A stretch of 64,000 bases of DNA, from positions 62,001 to 126,000 of the forward strand of contig CAZWKQ010000001.1 of the NCBI GenBank assembly GCA_964634005.1, written 5' to 3'. The first letter of the stretch is position 1. Every line of letters begins with the position of its first letter. The translations under genes were made by a program, and so were the position numbers. The notes under the pieces were generated by a model. That model worked only from the letters and a program-made list of their open reading frames with translations. It was not told the DNA's origin and made no database searches. This DNA is from CAZWKQ01 sp964634005 (GTDB taxonomy: Bacteria > Bacteroidota > Bacteroidia > Bacteroidales > JACABE01). This document shows positions 9,004 through 17,359 of this stretch, one piece after another.

Positions 9004-10350
9004 ATGAGAAAAATTGTATTTCTTTTTTTAGTATTAGTTTCTCTTTTTTCAATAAAATCTTACAGTCAGGATAGTGAAAAAGGAAAAATTTTTGATAATT
9101 GGACGATTAATGCAAGCGGCGGTCTCAGTCTTTTTTGGGGCGATATGAGACAATACAAGTTTTATCCTGTTGATAATTATGAAAATGAAAGAAACTTTGC
9201 ATACAGTTTTACACTATCAAAAAAATTATCAAACACATTTGAACTCAGGGGTCAGTTTATTAAAGGAGAAATGTCGGGTACCAAAAGATATTTAAAAAGA
9301 TATTTTAAAGGAGAATTCAATGAATATTATATTGGGGGTACATTAAGTTTTATTAATCTAATTTATGGATACGAGCCGTGCCGCAGATTTGATATTTATG
9401 GTATTGGCGGTATAGGATTTATTGATTTCAGGTCAGTAAAAAGAGTACTTGGAACTGACGCTTTTGTTTCAAGCACCGGATACTCGAACAAAGGAACAGT
9501 AGAAGAAAAAATGCAAACAGAAACTATAATTCCTGTCGGCTTGGGAATAAAATATAAAATTGACCAAAGATTTGAATTAAATTTAGAAAATCTATGGACT
9601 ATCGCAAATTCCGATCGCTTGGATTTATCCGAAGGAAAATTTAAATACGACATTTTAACCTACAGTTCTCTTGGTTTGACTTATCGTTTCAACTTCAGAA
9701 ACAATCCTTCTGCACTTGCTGAATGTGGCGATTTTACTGCTTCAAGAACCAAAAAAGGCACTCTTGGCGAATCTAAAGTATTTGATGATGCAGCTTCTAA
9801 AGCTGAAAAAGAAGCACTTAACAATAAACTCAAAGAACTTGAAAATAAAGTTAATACTCAAGACAATAAAGTTAAAGAACTTGAAAATAAAGTTAAAGAA
9901 CTTGAAAATCAGAACAAAGCTAAACCAACAGATGTAAATATTGAAGCTTTAAAACGCGATATCTATAAATCAATACTTGATACATTACAAAGAACATCTA
10001 CTGTCAATAAAACCATAATAGGAACTAACTACTTGCAATTGTCAATCTTCTTCGATGTAAACAAATACAATATTAAAGAAGAAGAAATGGTAAAAGTTGC
10101 TTCAGTTGCCGAAATGATGAAAAACGACAAAAACGTTAATATCAAAATAGTTGGTAATACCGACCAAAGTGGTTCTGTAGAATATAACAACTATCTCAGC
10201 AAAAAAAGAGCTGAACAAGTTTATAATACCTTGATAAATAAGTATGGTATCGATAAAAACAGACTGTCATTTGAAGGGAAAGGAAAGAGTGAGCCATTCT
10301 CTAAAGATAAATATGAAGTTAACCGCAGGGTTGATTTTATTAAACAATAA
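9004..10350 (+). CDS. OmpA-family outer-membrane porin with coiled-coil linker
   Basis: A 448-residue protein: signal peptide (residues 1-21, ending YSQ), an N-terminal barrel of about 220 residues with alternating aromatic strands, a charged heptad coiled coil (about residues 260-310, repeated KELENKV), and a C-terminal OmpA peptidoglycan-binding domain (IFFDVNKYNI, GNTDQSGS, LSKKRAEQV, NRRVDF). The OmpA domain anchors the outer membrane to peptidoglycan. It is flanked by its own terminator and preceded by an AT-rich leader. The length and domain order are normal for Bacteroidota OmpA proteins. Confidence 0.9.
   Translation: MRKIVFLFLVLVSLFSIKSYSQDSEKGKIFDNWTINASGGLSLFWGDMRQYKFYPVDNYENERNFAYSFTLSKKLSNTFELRGQFIKGEMSGTKRYLKRYFKGEFNEYYIGGTLSFINLIYGYEPCRRFDIYGIGGIGFIDFRSVKRVLGTDAFVSSTGYSNKGTVEEKMQTETIIPVGLGIKYKIDQRFELNLENLWTIANSDRLDLSEGKFKYDILTYSSLGLTYRFNFRNNPSALAECGDFTASRTKKGTLGESKVFDDAASKAEKEALNNKLKELENKVNTQDNKVKELENKVKELENQNKAKPTDVNIEALKRDIYKSILDTLQRTSTVNKTIIGTNYLQLSIFFDVNKYNIKEEEMVKVASVAEMMKNDKNVNIKIVGNTDQSGSVEYNNYLSKKRAEQVYNTLINKYGIDKNRLSFEGKGKSEPFSKDKYEVNRRVDFIKQ
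9832..9910 (+). repeat. In-frame 21-base repeats encoding the KELENKV heptad
   Basis: The string AAAGAACTTGAAAATAAAG starts at 9832 and 9874, and a third copy diverging after AAAAT starts at 9895. The spacings of 42 and 21 bases keep frame and heptad phase. Confidence 0.9.
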
Positions 10351-10374
10351 GTAATACTTAATTCTATTAAAAAG

Positions 10375-10402
10375 GCCGTCATAAATTGACGGCTTTTTTT
10401 TT
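10375..10402. terminator. Bidirectional terminator between convergent genes
   Basis: GCCGTCA (10375-10381), loop TAAAT, TGACGGC (10387-10393), with nine T after it and an A-run before it, so it can stop transcripts from both the OmpA gene and the minus-strand repeat protein. Confidence 0.88.
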
Positions 10403-10808
10403 AAAACTTCATCTTATACCAGAAAGTATTTTCCTTTACCTGTAGTTTTAAAACCTTATTGACCTTTTCGGCTAAATAAATAAATATTGGTAATTGCTTT
10501 TCCCTGAACCATTTAATTGCTTCTTCGTCACCACGGCTTGCGAGTGAAAATTGCAGTAAAAGCTCATTTTTCGATTTTTTCAACCATATTACAGCATTAG
10601 GCTCATTATCCATTGCATTACTTAATATTGCTAATTCCGGATAACCGTTTTTGAGCAACCATTGTATAGCCTCTTCATCTCCTCTTATAGCATTTGATAA
10701 TGCAGCAAGCTCAGGATATCCGTTATTTAAAAGCCATTTAAAAAAATCTTTTCGACCGTCAACTGCTTTGCCGAAAGCAAGTAATATTTTTACATCGTAA
10801 TTTATCAT
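10401..10808 (-). CDS. Small helical-repeat hypothetical protein
   Basis: A 135-residue cytosolic protein built from units of about 25-26 residues. Two units are near-identical around WLLKNGYPELA.LSNA, followed by (R)GDEEA; a third and fourth are more diverged (VIWLKKSK..., IKWFREKQ...). The pattern suggests stacked helical hairpins, a possible protein-binding scaffold. No signal peptide or known catalytic motif is seen. I do not recognise the family. A -7 element lies at 10823 and the gene ends at a shared terminator, so it is probably a single transcript. No function is proposed. Confidence 0.65.
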   Translation of the reverse strand: MINYDVKILLAFGKAVDGRKDFFKWLLNNGYPELAALSNAIRGDEEAIQWLLKNGYPELAILSNAMDNEPNAVIWLKKSKNELLLQFSLASRGDEEAIKWFREKQLPIFIYLAEKVNKVLKLQVKENTFWYKMKF

Positions 10809-10822
10809 TTACTTTTTTTATG

Positions 10823-10830
10823 CAAAATTA
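10823..10830 (-). promoter_or_regulatory. -7 element for the repeat protein
   Basis: CAAAATTA on the plus strand, i.e. TAATTTTG on the minus strand, 15 bases before the ATG. Confidence 0.55.
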
Positions 10831-10845
10831 CATATCAGAATTGCA

Positions 10846-11625
10846 TTAATCGTAAACTAAAGCTTTTATCCCTAAATTTTCTACTTTTCCGGCTATAATT
10901 TGCAATTCCTTTCTTGAGATTTTTTCAATGTTATTTAATGGAGTTTGTCTATTGATAGGATATATCATAACATATTCTGGATTAATTTCCATTAAATGTT
11001 TTAGCCACAGATTAACTTCTGTATCTACTGTATTATCAAAAGAAATCCCGTTATAAATACCCCTTAAAAAAAGCGACTGTATAATGATTTTAAAATCAAT
11101 CATTTTCAAGTTTTCTACCAGATGTTCTATTTTTATATTATTTCCTGTTCCGTTAATGATATGGAATAATTCATTACTTCCGGCATCAAGTTTAATAATA
11201 TTATTATCAATTTTTTTAAGAGACTCACTGATTTTTTTATTGCCTAAAGTGCCGCCATTAGTCAATAACGATATTTTCGATTGAGGGAAAAATTGGTTTC
11301 TTAACTTGTAAATTTCATCTACAACTGTTTCAAAGTCAGGATATAAGGTCGGTTCTCCATTTCCTGCAAAAGTAATTGAATCTATTATTTTATTTTCATT
11401 TTTAAGTCTTAAGAAATTTTGATTCAAACTATTTATTACTGTTTCTAAATCAGGAAATTTAGATGTGTTTTTATCTAAATCAGGGGTCCATCCGCATTCG
11501 CAGTAAACACAATTAAAATTGCAAATCTTACTGTTTGTTGGCAATAAATTAATACCCAACGAATTACCAAGCCTTCTGCTGTAAATTGGTCCGAAAACAA
11601 TATTATCGAATAAAATACCGGTCAT
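10846..11625 (-). CDS. Radical SAM protein (COG0731-like)
   Basis: A 259-residue radical SAM enzyme. The [4Fe-4S]-binding CxxxCxxC motif is CNFNCVYC (Cys35, Cys39, Cys42), followed by FAGNGEPTL, the SAM-binding GE motif. Many close relatives are labelled wyosine tRNA-modification-like proteins, but a bacterium would not make wyosine, so that name should not be taken as function. The substrate is unknown. The N-terminal FGPIYSRRLG string is typical of this subgroup. It has its own -7 element at 11663 and is followed by the small repeat protein 37 bases downstream. Confidence 0.85.
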   Translation of the reverse strand: MTGILFDNIVFGPIYSRRLGNSLGINLLPTNSKICNFNCVYCECGWTPDLDKNTSKFPDLETVINSLNQNFLRLKNENKIIDSITFAGNGEPTLYPDFETVVDEIYKLRNQFFPQSKISLLTNGGTLGNKKISESLKKIDNNIIKLDAGSNELFHIINGTGNNIKIEHLVENLKMIDFKIIIQSLFLRGIYNGISFDNTVDTEVNLWLKHLMEINPEYVMIYPINRQTPLNNIEKISRKELQIIAGKVENLGIKALVYD

Positions 11626-11662
11626 TTTTAGTCTAAATGTGTTTTTTAGTTTAAATTGCTTT

Positions 11663-11670
11663 CAAAATTA
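11663..11670 (-). promoter_or_regulatory. -7 element for the radical SAM gene
   Basis: CAAAATTA on the plus strand (TAATTTTG on the minus strand), 38 bases before the minus-strand ATG. Confidence 0.55.
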
Positions 11671-11703
11671 TGAAAAAAGCAGATTAATTTAGATAAAAAA
11701 ACT

Positions 11704-11711
11704 TAATTTTG
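11704..11711 (+). promoter_or_regulatory. -7 element for the polyprenyl synthase operon
   Basis: TAATTTTG, 16 bases before the ATG at 11727. It overlaps a possible TTG start at 11709, which argues against that start. Confidence 0.6.
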
Positions 11712-11726
11712 GAACAAAGAAATTTT

Positions 11727-12701
11727 ATGTCCGAATTAGAAGCGGTAAAAAGTGTAATTGGCAGAGAGATTGAAGTTTTTGAAAATAAATTCAAAACCTC
11801 AATGGAGAGTCGTGTTCCTCTCTTAGATATAATAACACGCTATATTATAAAAAGAAAAGGGAAGCAAATGAGACCTATGTTTGTATTCCTCTCTGCAAAA
11901 ATCTTTGGTGAAATCAACGAAACTACTTATAGAGCAGCGTCATTGATTGAATTATTACATACTGCAACGCTTGTACACGACGATGTGGTTGATGATTCGA
12001 ACGAAAGAAGAGGCTTTTTTTCGATTAATGCTTTATGGAAAAATAAAATAGCAGTTTTAGTCGGTGATTATTTGCTTTCGAAAGGTCTTTTATTAGCTTT
12101 AAACAATGAAGAATACACTCTTTTAAAAATTGTTTCAGATGCAGTAAAAGAAATGAGCGAAGGAGAGCTTTTACAAATAGAAAAAGCCAGAAAATTAGAT
12201 ATTAAAGAAGATATCTATTACGAGATAATAAGGAAAAAAACAGCTTCGCTAATAGCATCATGCTGTGCATGCGGAACTGCATCGATAACCGACAATAAAG
12301 AGATTATCAAAAAAATGCACGATTTTGGAACTTTTATCGGTATAGCTTTTCAAATAAAAGACGATTTGTTTGACTATGAAAAAAGTCGTGAAACCGGAAA
12401 ACCAAACGGAATAGACATTAAAGAACAGAAAATGACTTTACCATTAATTTATATGCTAAACAACTGCAGTTATTCCGAAAAAAAATCGGCAATAAACATT
12501 GTAAAAAACTATTATAACAGACCCGACAAAGTTTCAGAACTGATAAATAAGGTCAATAATAGCGGAGGAATAGAATATTCGGTAAACAAAATGAATGAAT
12601 ACAAAACCAAAGCACTCGAGATTCTGTATTCTTTACCCGAAAATGAAGCAAGAAAAGCGATGGAAATACTTGTAAATTATACAATAGACAGAAAAAAATA
12701 A
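11727..12701 (+). CDS. ispB: Polyprenyl diphosphate synthase
   Basis: Trans-prenyl chain elongation enzyme that makes the long isoprenoid tail of menaquinone or a related lipid. Both aspartate-rich motifs are present: HDDVVDD near residues 84-90 with the following R pair (NERRG), and QIKDDLFDYE near residue 215. GKQMRP near residue 45 provides the isopentenyl diphosphate site. An upstream TTG at 11709 would add six residues but lies inside the promoter element, so the ATG is preferred. The gene leads an apparent operon with the MORN-repeat protein and phosphofructokinase (gaps of about 25 bases). Chain length cannot be read with certainty; ispB is the closest bacterial name. Confidence 0.88.
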   Translation: MSELEAVKSVIGREIEVFENKFKTSMESRVPLLDIITRYIIKRKGKQMRPMFVFLSAKIFGEINETTYRAASLIELLHTATLVHDDVVDDSNERRGFFSINALWKNKIAVLVGDYLLSKGLLLALNNEEYTLLKIVSDAVKEMSEGELLQIEKARKLDIKEDIYYEIIRKKTASLIASCCACGTASITDNKEIIKKMHDFGTFIGIAFQIKDDLFDYEKSRETGKPNGIDIKEQKMTLPLIYMLNNCSYSEKKSAINIVKNYYNRPDKVSELINKVNNSGGIEYSVNKMNEYKTKALEILYSLPENEARKAMEILVNYTIDRKK

Positions 12702-12725
12702 TTGAAAATATAATAACAAACCATT

Positions 12726-14060
12726 ATGCTAAAATATTCATTTACAATAATTATTTTATTAATCATTCAAATCCGGACTTTTTCTCAAAAAATTACGACT
12801 GATTATTGGGATAACGGAAAAAAAGTCAGAGAAGGTATTTTAATTGACACAATAAGAGACGGTAAATGGACATGGTGGTATAAAAGCGGAAATTTATGGA
12901 AGGAAGGGAATTATAATAAGGGAGTTAAAATTGGGAAATGGGTTACTTATTATGATGATGGTAATATTCAAAGCCAGGAGTTTATGGAAAATGGAACCAA
13001 TATTTTCTGGTATCCCAACAAAATGAAGAAAAGCGAGGTAAATGTCGTAAATGGGAAATATGAGGGCAAATTTACATCATGGTATGATAATGGAAATATT
13101 GATGAAGAAATTGAATATAAAAAAGGGATAAAAGAAGGTAGAACCACTAAGTATCATAAAAACGGAAACAAAAGTTTCGAAGGTATTTATGTAAACGATA
13201 AACTAAATTGTTACGGAATTTGGTGGTATGATAACGGAAATAAAGAAATGGAAGGAAAACTAATTGATGATGAACAGGATAGTATTTGGATTTTTTATTA
13301 TAACAACGGAAAAACAGGAAGCAAAGGAAACTTTATTAAAGGCAAGCAAGACGGGAAATGGGTATATTTTTACGAAACAGGTGAGAAATGGAAAGAAGGA
13401 GCATTTGTTGACGGTAAGAAATCGGGGAAATGGATAACATATTTCGAAAGCGGTAAAAAATTTAAAGAAGGCAATTTTGTTGATGGTAAAGAAGAGGGTG
13501 AATGGAGACAATATTTTGAGAACGGAAATTTAGAAAAACTTTTTAATTTCAAATCGGGTAAAATGAACGGGAAATGTGAAGCATGGTATAAAAATCTGAA
13601 CAAAAAGTACGAAGTTTATTATACCAACGACAATAAAGACGGATCGGAAAAAAATTGGTACGAAAACGGAAATAAAAAAAGTGTTGGCAGCTATAAAAAC
13701 GGAAAAATGGAAGGCGAATGGACAGAATGGAGCGAAAAGGGAGTATTGCTTTCCAAAGGGAAATATAAGCAAAATAACAAAACCGGAATGTGGGTATTTT
13801 ATGACCAATACGGAATTAAATATAAAGAGCAGAATTTTGTCGATGGCAGAACAGACGGCAAATGGACAGAGTATTACCAAAACGGGAAAAAATCGGGCGA
13901 AGGGTCGTATAAAATGCAACTAAAAGACGGCATTTGGCAATATTGGGATAAACAAGGAAGGCTCATTTATAAAGTAGTTTACGACAAAGGAAGGAAAATA
14001 AAGGAAGACAAATTTTTAGAAAAAAAGCAGCAATCAGATAATCCATTATTTAGAAATTAA
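12726..14060 (+). CDS. Secreted MORN-repeat-variant protein
   Basis: A 444-residue protein with a signal peptide (residues 1-21, ending TFSQ) and then almost nothing but about 17 tandem units of around 23 residues of the form G.W..Y...G...EG.Y..G (for example GKWVTYYDDGNI, GEWRQYFENGN, GKWTEYYQNGK). This is the MORN-variant repeat found in proteins often annotated YwqK-like antitoxins, but no toxin gene is adjacent and the signal peptide makes an antitoxin role unlikely. The repeats should form an elongated beta sheet in the periplasm or at the cell surface. Function unknown. Confidence 0.85.
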   Translation: MLKYSFTIIILLIIQIRTFSQKITTDYWDNGKKVREGILIDTIRDGKWTWWYKSGNLWKEGNYNKGVKIGKWVTYYDDGNIQSQEFMENGTNIFWYPNKMKKSEVNVVNGKYEGKFTSWYDNGNIDEEIEYKKGIKEGRTTKYHKNGNKSFEGIYVNDKLNCYGIWWYDNGNKEMEGKLIDDEQDSIWIFYYNNGKTGSKGNFIKGKQDGKWVYFYETGEKWKEGAFVDGKKSGKWITYFESGKKFKEGNFVDGKEEGEWRQYFENGNLEKLFNFKSGKMNGKCEAWYKNLNKKYEVYYTNDNKDGSEKNWYENGNKKSVGSYKNGKMEGEWTEWSEKGVLLSKGKYKQNNKTGMWVFYDQYGIKYKEQNFVDGRTDGKWTEYYQNGKKSGEGSYKMQLKDGIWQYWDKQGRLIYKVVYDKGRKIKEDKFLEKKQQSDNPLFRN

Positions 14061-14085
14061 TATTTTAAATTGAAATTTTAACAAT

Positions 14086-15321
14086 ATGAAATCGAAACAC
14101 AAATTATTTAAAGGTAAAACACTTGCAATTTTATCCGGTGGCGGCGATACTCCCGCAATAAACTCAAGTATTGAATCAATAAGGAATAGAGCATCAATGC
14201 TTGGATTTAAGGTTTATGGCATAAAGCAAGGTTGGAAAGGACTTTTAGGCGATGGCGATATAGTTGATTTAACTAATCAGCCTTATGATGGTTGGTACGG
14301 TGGAACTGCTTTACGTTCAAGCAGAACAAACCCCTTCCCTTCCAAAAAGAATCCTGAAAACAGAGTGCCTCAGATTTTAAAAAATTTAAAACGTTACAAA
14401 ATAGATGTATTAGTTACTATTGGAGGTGATGACACTAATGGTGCCGCAAAACGTTTATACGAAACAGAAGGCATTCCGGTAATAGGCTTCCCTAAAACTA
14501 TTGACAACGACCTTAGAACCAGAACTATACATCAGTTTGGCAGAAAAAAAATCGAAGCTGTTCTATGCCCGGGCTTTCCTTCTGCTGCTAAAGCAATTGC
14601 TGAATTTACCGGAAAACTTAAAACTACGGCAGAATCTCACTCCAGAATTATTGTTCTTGAAGTTATGGGTAGAGATGCAGGATGGCTTACAGGTAGTGCA
14701 ATTTTCGGTGGCGCCGACCTTGGACTAATTCCTGAAGTTGAAATGACCAAAGAAAGAAAAGATTTCTTTTTTGAACTTGTTAAAGAAACTTATCTCAGAC
14801 ATCCTAAAAAAATGCTTATAATTCCTGTTTCTGAAGGTGTTAGATGGTATGATGAAAAAAGCGGCAAATTAGATGTAGTTTATGCAAGTTCAGAAGTTGA
14901 TGAATACGGACATCCACGTTTTGGCGGAGTTAGCGGTGTTATTGCATCCGAAATTTCTCAAAAACTTGGTATCGACGCACGTGCACAAATTACAGGTTAT
15001 TATGCCAGAGCCGGTGCTTGCAGCAATTACGACAGAAGACTAACTACTACTTTAGCAGATAAAATTGTTGACCTCCTGTTAAGAGAAGAATACGGTCAAA
15101 TGCCTGTTATGAATAAAATTGTTAACTATCAAGAATTAGAAGAATTTAATACTACATCTATTGATATGGGAGCCATAGGTAATAAACCTCTTTCTATGGA
15201 ATATTTCGACGTTAATAATTTTAGATTCTCCGAAGCTTATAAGCACTTTTTAAATCATATTCTCGAGCGTCCGCATTTTACCGACTTCAATTACGATTTC
15301 CCGGTAGTAATACCCGAATAA
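14086..15321 (+). CDS. pfp: 6-phosphofructokinase, PPi-dependent type
   Basis: Phosphorylates fructose 6-phosphate in glycolysis. Two donor-site positions point to pyrophosphate rather than ATP: GGDD at residues 113-116 (ATP enzymes have GGDG) and PKTIDND at 136-142 (ATP enzymes have PGTIDND). MGRDAGW at 194-200 binds the sugar phosphate. The PPi reaction is reversible and would save ATP in an anaerobe. At 411 residues it fits the family. It is the last gene of the polyprenyl synthase operon and ends against a shared terminator. The donor is inferred from these residues. Confidence 0.88.
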   Translation: MKSKHKLFKGKTLAILSGGGDTPAINSSIESIRNRASMLGFKVYGIKQGWKGLLGDGDIVDLTNQPYDGWYGGTALRSSRTNPFPSKKNPENRVPQILKNLKRYKIDVLVTIGGDDTNGAAKRLYETEGIPVIGFPKTIDNDLRTRTIHQFGRKKIEAVLCPGFPSAAKAIAEFTGKLKTTAESHSRIIVLEVMGRDAGWLTGSAIFGGADLGLIPEVEMTKERKDFFFELVKETYLRHPKKMLIIPVSEGVRWYDEKSGKLDVVYASSEVDEYGHPRFGGVSGVIASEISQKLGIDARAQITGYYARAGACSNYDRRLTTTLADKIVDLLLREEYGQMPVMNKIVNYQELEEFNTTSIDMGAIGNKPLSMEYFDVNNFRFSEAYKHFLNHILERPHFTDFNYDFPVVIPE

Positions 15322-15326
15322 AATAT

Positions 15327-15354
15327 AAACAGCCCGCTTATTTGCGGGCTGTTT
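15327..15354. terminator. Bidirectional terminator overlapping the end of dxs
   Basis: Perfect 11-base stem: AAACAGCCCGC (15327-15337), loop TTATTT, GCGGGCTGTTT (15344-15354). The dxs stop codon lies in the loop and its last sense codons form one arm. Moderately T-rich on both sides. Confidence 0.85.
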
Positions 15355-17230
15355 CAATTATAGAATCAACATCAAAACCACATTCTTTCTGTAATTCCTC
15401 AATACTTCCCTGTTCGATAAATCTATCAGGAACGCCCATTCTGACAATTGTATTATGATAATTATTATCAACCGCAAACTCCATAACAGCACTGCCCAAT
15501 CCACCGGTTATAACTCCATCTTCAATTGTGATTATTTTTTGATAATTTTTAAAAATATGATGTAATAATTCATTATCAATCGGTTTTAAAAATCTCATAT
15601 TAAAAATACCTGCATCTATGCCTTCTTTTTCAAGTATTTTTGATGCTTTAATTGCATTATTACCAATATGACCAATTGTTATGAAAGCTAAATCTTTCCC
15701 TTCTTTAATTATTTGACCTTTCCCGATTTGAATTTTTTCAAAATCAGTTTTCCATTCGGGCATAACACCTCTTCCTCTTGGATATCTTATTACAAAAGCT
15801 CCGAAGTTTTCCGATTGAGCCGTAAACATCAAATCTCTTAATTCTTTTTCGTTAAGAGGAGCTGAAATAATAATATTTGGAATACAACGGAAATAAGCTA
15901 AATCGAAAACTCCATGATGTGTGGCACCGTCTTCACCCACTAATCCTCCTCTATCGAGGCAAAAAATCACATTTAATTTCTGAAGTGCCACATCGTGTAT
16001 TACTTGATCGTAGGCTCTTTGCATAAATGACGAGTAAATATTACAAAACGGAATCAATCCATTAACTGCCATTCCTGCCGAAAAAGTTACTGCATGCTGT
16101 TCGGCAATACCAACATCAAAAACTCTGTCAGGCATTTTTTCCATCATTAAATTTAAAGAGCATCCGGTAGGCATAGCAGGTGTAACGCCTATGATTTTGG
16201 GATTTTTTTGAGCTAATTCAATTATCGTCCTTCCGAAAACTGTTTGATATTTTGGGGCAAGCTTTTCATCACATGTCTTTTTTATTATTTCTCCTGTTTT
16301 ACTGTCGAAAGTACCGGGAGCATGATATTCTGTCGGGTTCATTTCAGCCTTTTCAAGTCCTTTACCTTTTACAGTAATAACGTGTAATAATTTGGGACCT
16401 TGGATATCTTTCAAATCATTGAGCAGTTTTGTTAGTTTTACAACATCGTGTCCATCAATCGGCCCAAAATATCTGAAGTTTAGTGATTCGAAAAAATTAC
16501 TTTTTGTAAACAAAGTAGTTTTAACAGCTCTTCCTAATTGACGAACCAATGCGCGTGAATTTTTGCCGTAAGGACTTCCACCACCCATCAACCACCAAAT
16601 AAAGTCCTTGAACTTGTTGTATTTTTTTGATGTAGTAATTTTCAATAAATATTCCTTCAAAGCACCCACATTTTTGTCAATGGCAATGCCGTTGTCGTTT
16701 AATATTACCAAAAGGTTGCTTTTGGCAACACCTGCATGATTTAATGCTTCAAAAGCCATACCTGCAGTTAGGGAGCCATCTCCAATAACGGCAATATGCT
16801 GTCTGTCTTTCTCGTTTTTCATTGCAGAAGCAACGGCCATTCCCAAGGCAGCCGATATTGAAGTAGATGAATGCCCTACTCCAAAAGCATCATATTCGCT
16901 TTCGGACATCTTAGGGAAACCGCTGATTCCTTTGTAAGTTCTATTGGTATGAAATACGTCTTTTCTGCCGGTTAATATTTTATGAGGATATGCCTGATGT
17001 CCAACATCCCAGATAAGCTTGTCGTAGGGAGTATTGAAAACATAATGTAATGCAACAGCCAACTCAACAGTACCTAAGCTCGAGGCAAGATGCCCCGGAT
17101 TTTTTGCTATAACATCAATTATGTATTTTCTTAATTCGTCACACAATTTGGGCAAATCTTCCTCAGAAATCTTCTTTAAATCTGAAGGATATTTAATTTT
17201 TTTTAGTATTTCTCCCTGTTCAATATTCAT
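15338..17230 (-). CDS. dxs: 1-deoxy-D-xylulose-5-phosphate synthase
   Basis: First step of the MEP isoprenoid pathway: pyruvate plus glyceraldehyde 3-phosphate gives DXP, with thiamine diphosphate. The 630-residue length is normal. The ThDP motif runs from GDGS (residues 150-153) to NDN (178-180); GHLASSLG near 46-53 holds the conserved His; the transketolase-type central domain has GEDGATHHG and the C-terminal domain follows. It would feed the polyprenyl synthase encoded convergently nearby. The gapA terminator at 17311 separates it from gapA, yet no clear TAnnTTTG element is seen in the 129-base spacer, so its promoter is unresolved. Confidence 0.96.
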   Translation of the reverse strand: MNIEQGEILKKIKYPSDLKKISEEDLPKLCDELRKYIIDVIAKNPGHLASSLGTVELAVALHYVFNTPYDKLIWDVGHQAYPHKILTGRKDVFHTNRTYKGISGFPKMSESEYDAFGVGHSSTSISAALGMAVASAMKNEKDRQHIAVIGDGSLTAGMAFEALNHAGVAKSNLLVILNDNGIAIDKNVGALKEYLLKITTSKKYNKFKDFIWWLMGGGSPYGKNSRALVRQLGRAVKTTLFTKSNFFESLNFRYFGPIDGHDVVKLTKLLNDLKDIQGPKLLHVITVKGKGLEKAEMNPTEYHAPGTFDSKTGEIIKKTCDEKLAPKYQTVFGRTIIELAQKNPKIIGVTPAMPTGCSLNLMMEKMPDRVFDVGIAEQHAVTFSAGMAVNGLIPFCNIYSSFMQRAYDQVIHDVALQKLNVIFCLDRGGLVGEDGATHHGVFDLAYFRCIPNIIISAPLNEKELRDLMFTAQSENFGAFVIRYPRGRGVMPEWKTDFEKIQIGKGQIIKEGKDLAFITIGHIGNNAIKASKILEKEGIDAGIFNMRFLKPIDNELLHHIFKNYQKIITIEDGVITGGLGSAVMEFAVDNNYHNTIVRMGVPDRFIEQGSIEELQKECGFDVDSIIETARK

Positions 17231-17310
17231 TTTTCAAAATCTGTAATATCTTTATCTAAACAGTTTTGGACACATTGTTGTTTTTACGAAAGTAGAAAAA
17301 AGCAAAGAAA

Positions 17311-17338
17311 AAGGTTGAGACGAAATTTTCTCAACCTT
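17311..17338 (-). terminator. Terminator after gapA
   Basis: AAGGTTGAGA (17311-17320) pairs with TCTCAACCTT (17329-17338) around an 8-base loop. On the minus strand it is followed by a T-rich run (TTTTTCTTTG). Confidence 0.82.
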
Positions 17339-17359
17339 ATTATTAAATTTATAAAAATA

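Noticed and set aside
9832..9910. Short direct repeats that could suggest a CRISPR array
   Set aside because: The repeats are in frame, contiguous at period 21 and encode a coiled coil; there are no unique spacers of equal length and no cas genes.
9716..9937. Lys/Leu-rich open frame inside the OmpA gene
   Set aside because: A shadow of the heptad-coding repeats in another frame; no start signal or independent composition.
13260..13919. Overlapping minus-strand frames opposite the MORN-repeat gene
   Set aside because: Repetitive Phe/Pro/Ser-rich antisense translations of the MORN repeats; no independent support.
12726..14060. Toxin-antitoxin assignment from MORN/YwqK-like repeats
   Set aside because: The protein has a signal peptide and no toxin-like neighbour.
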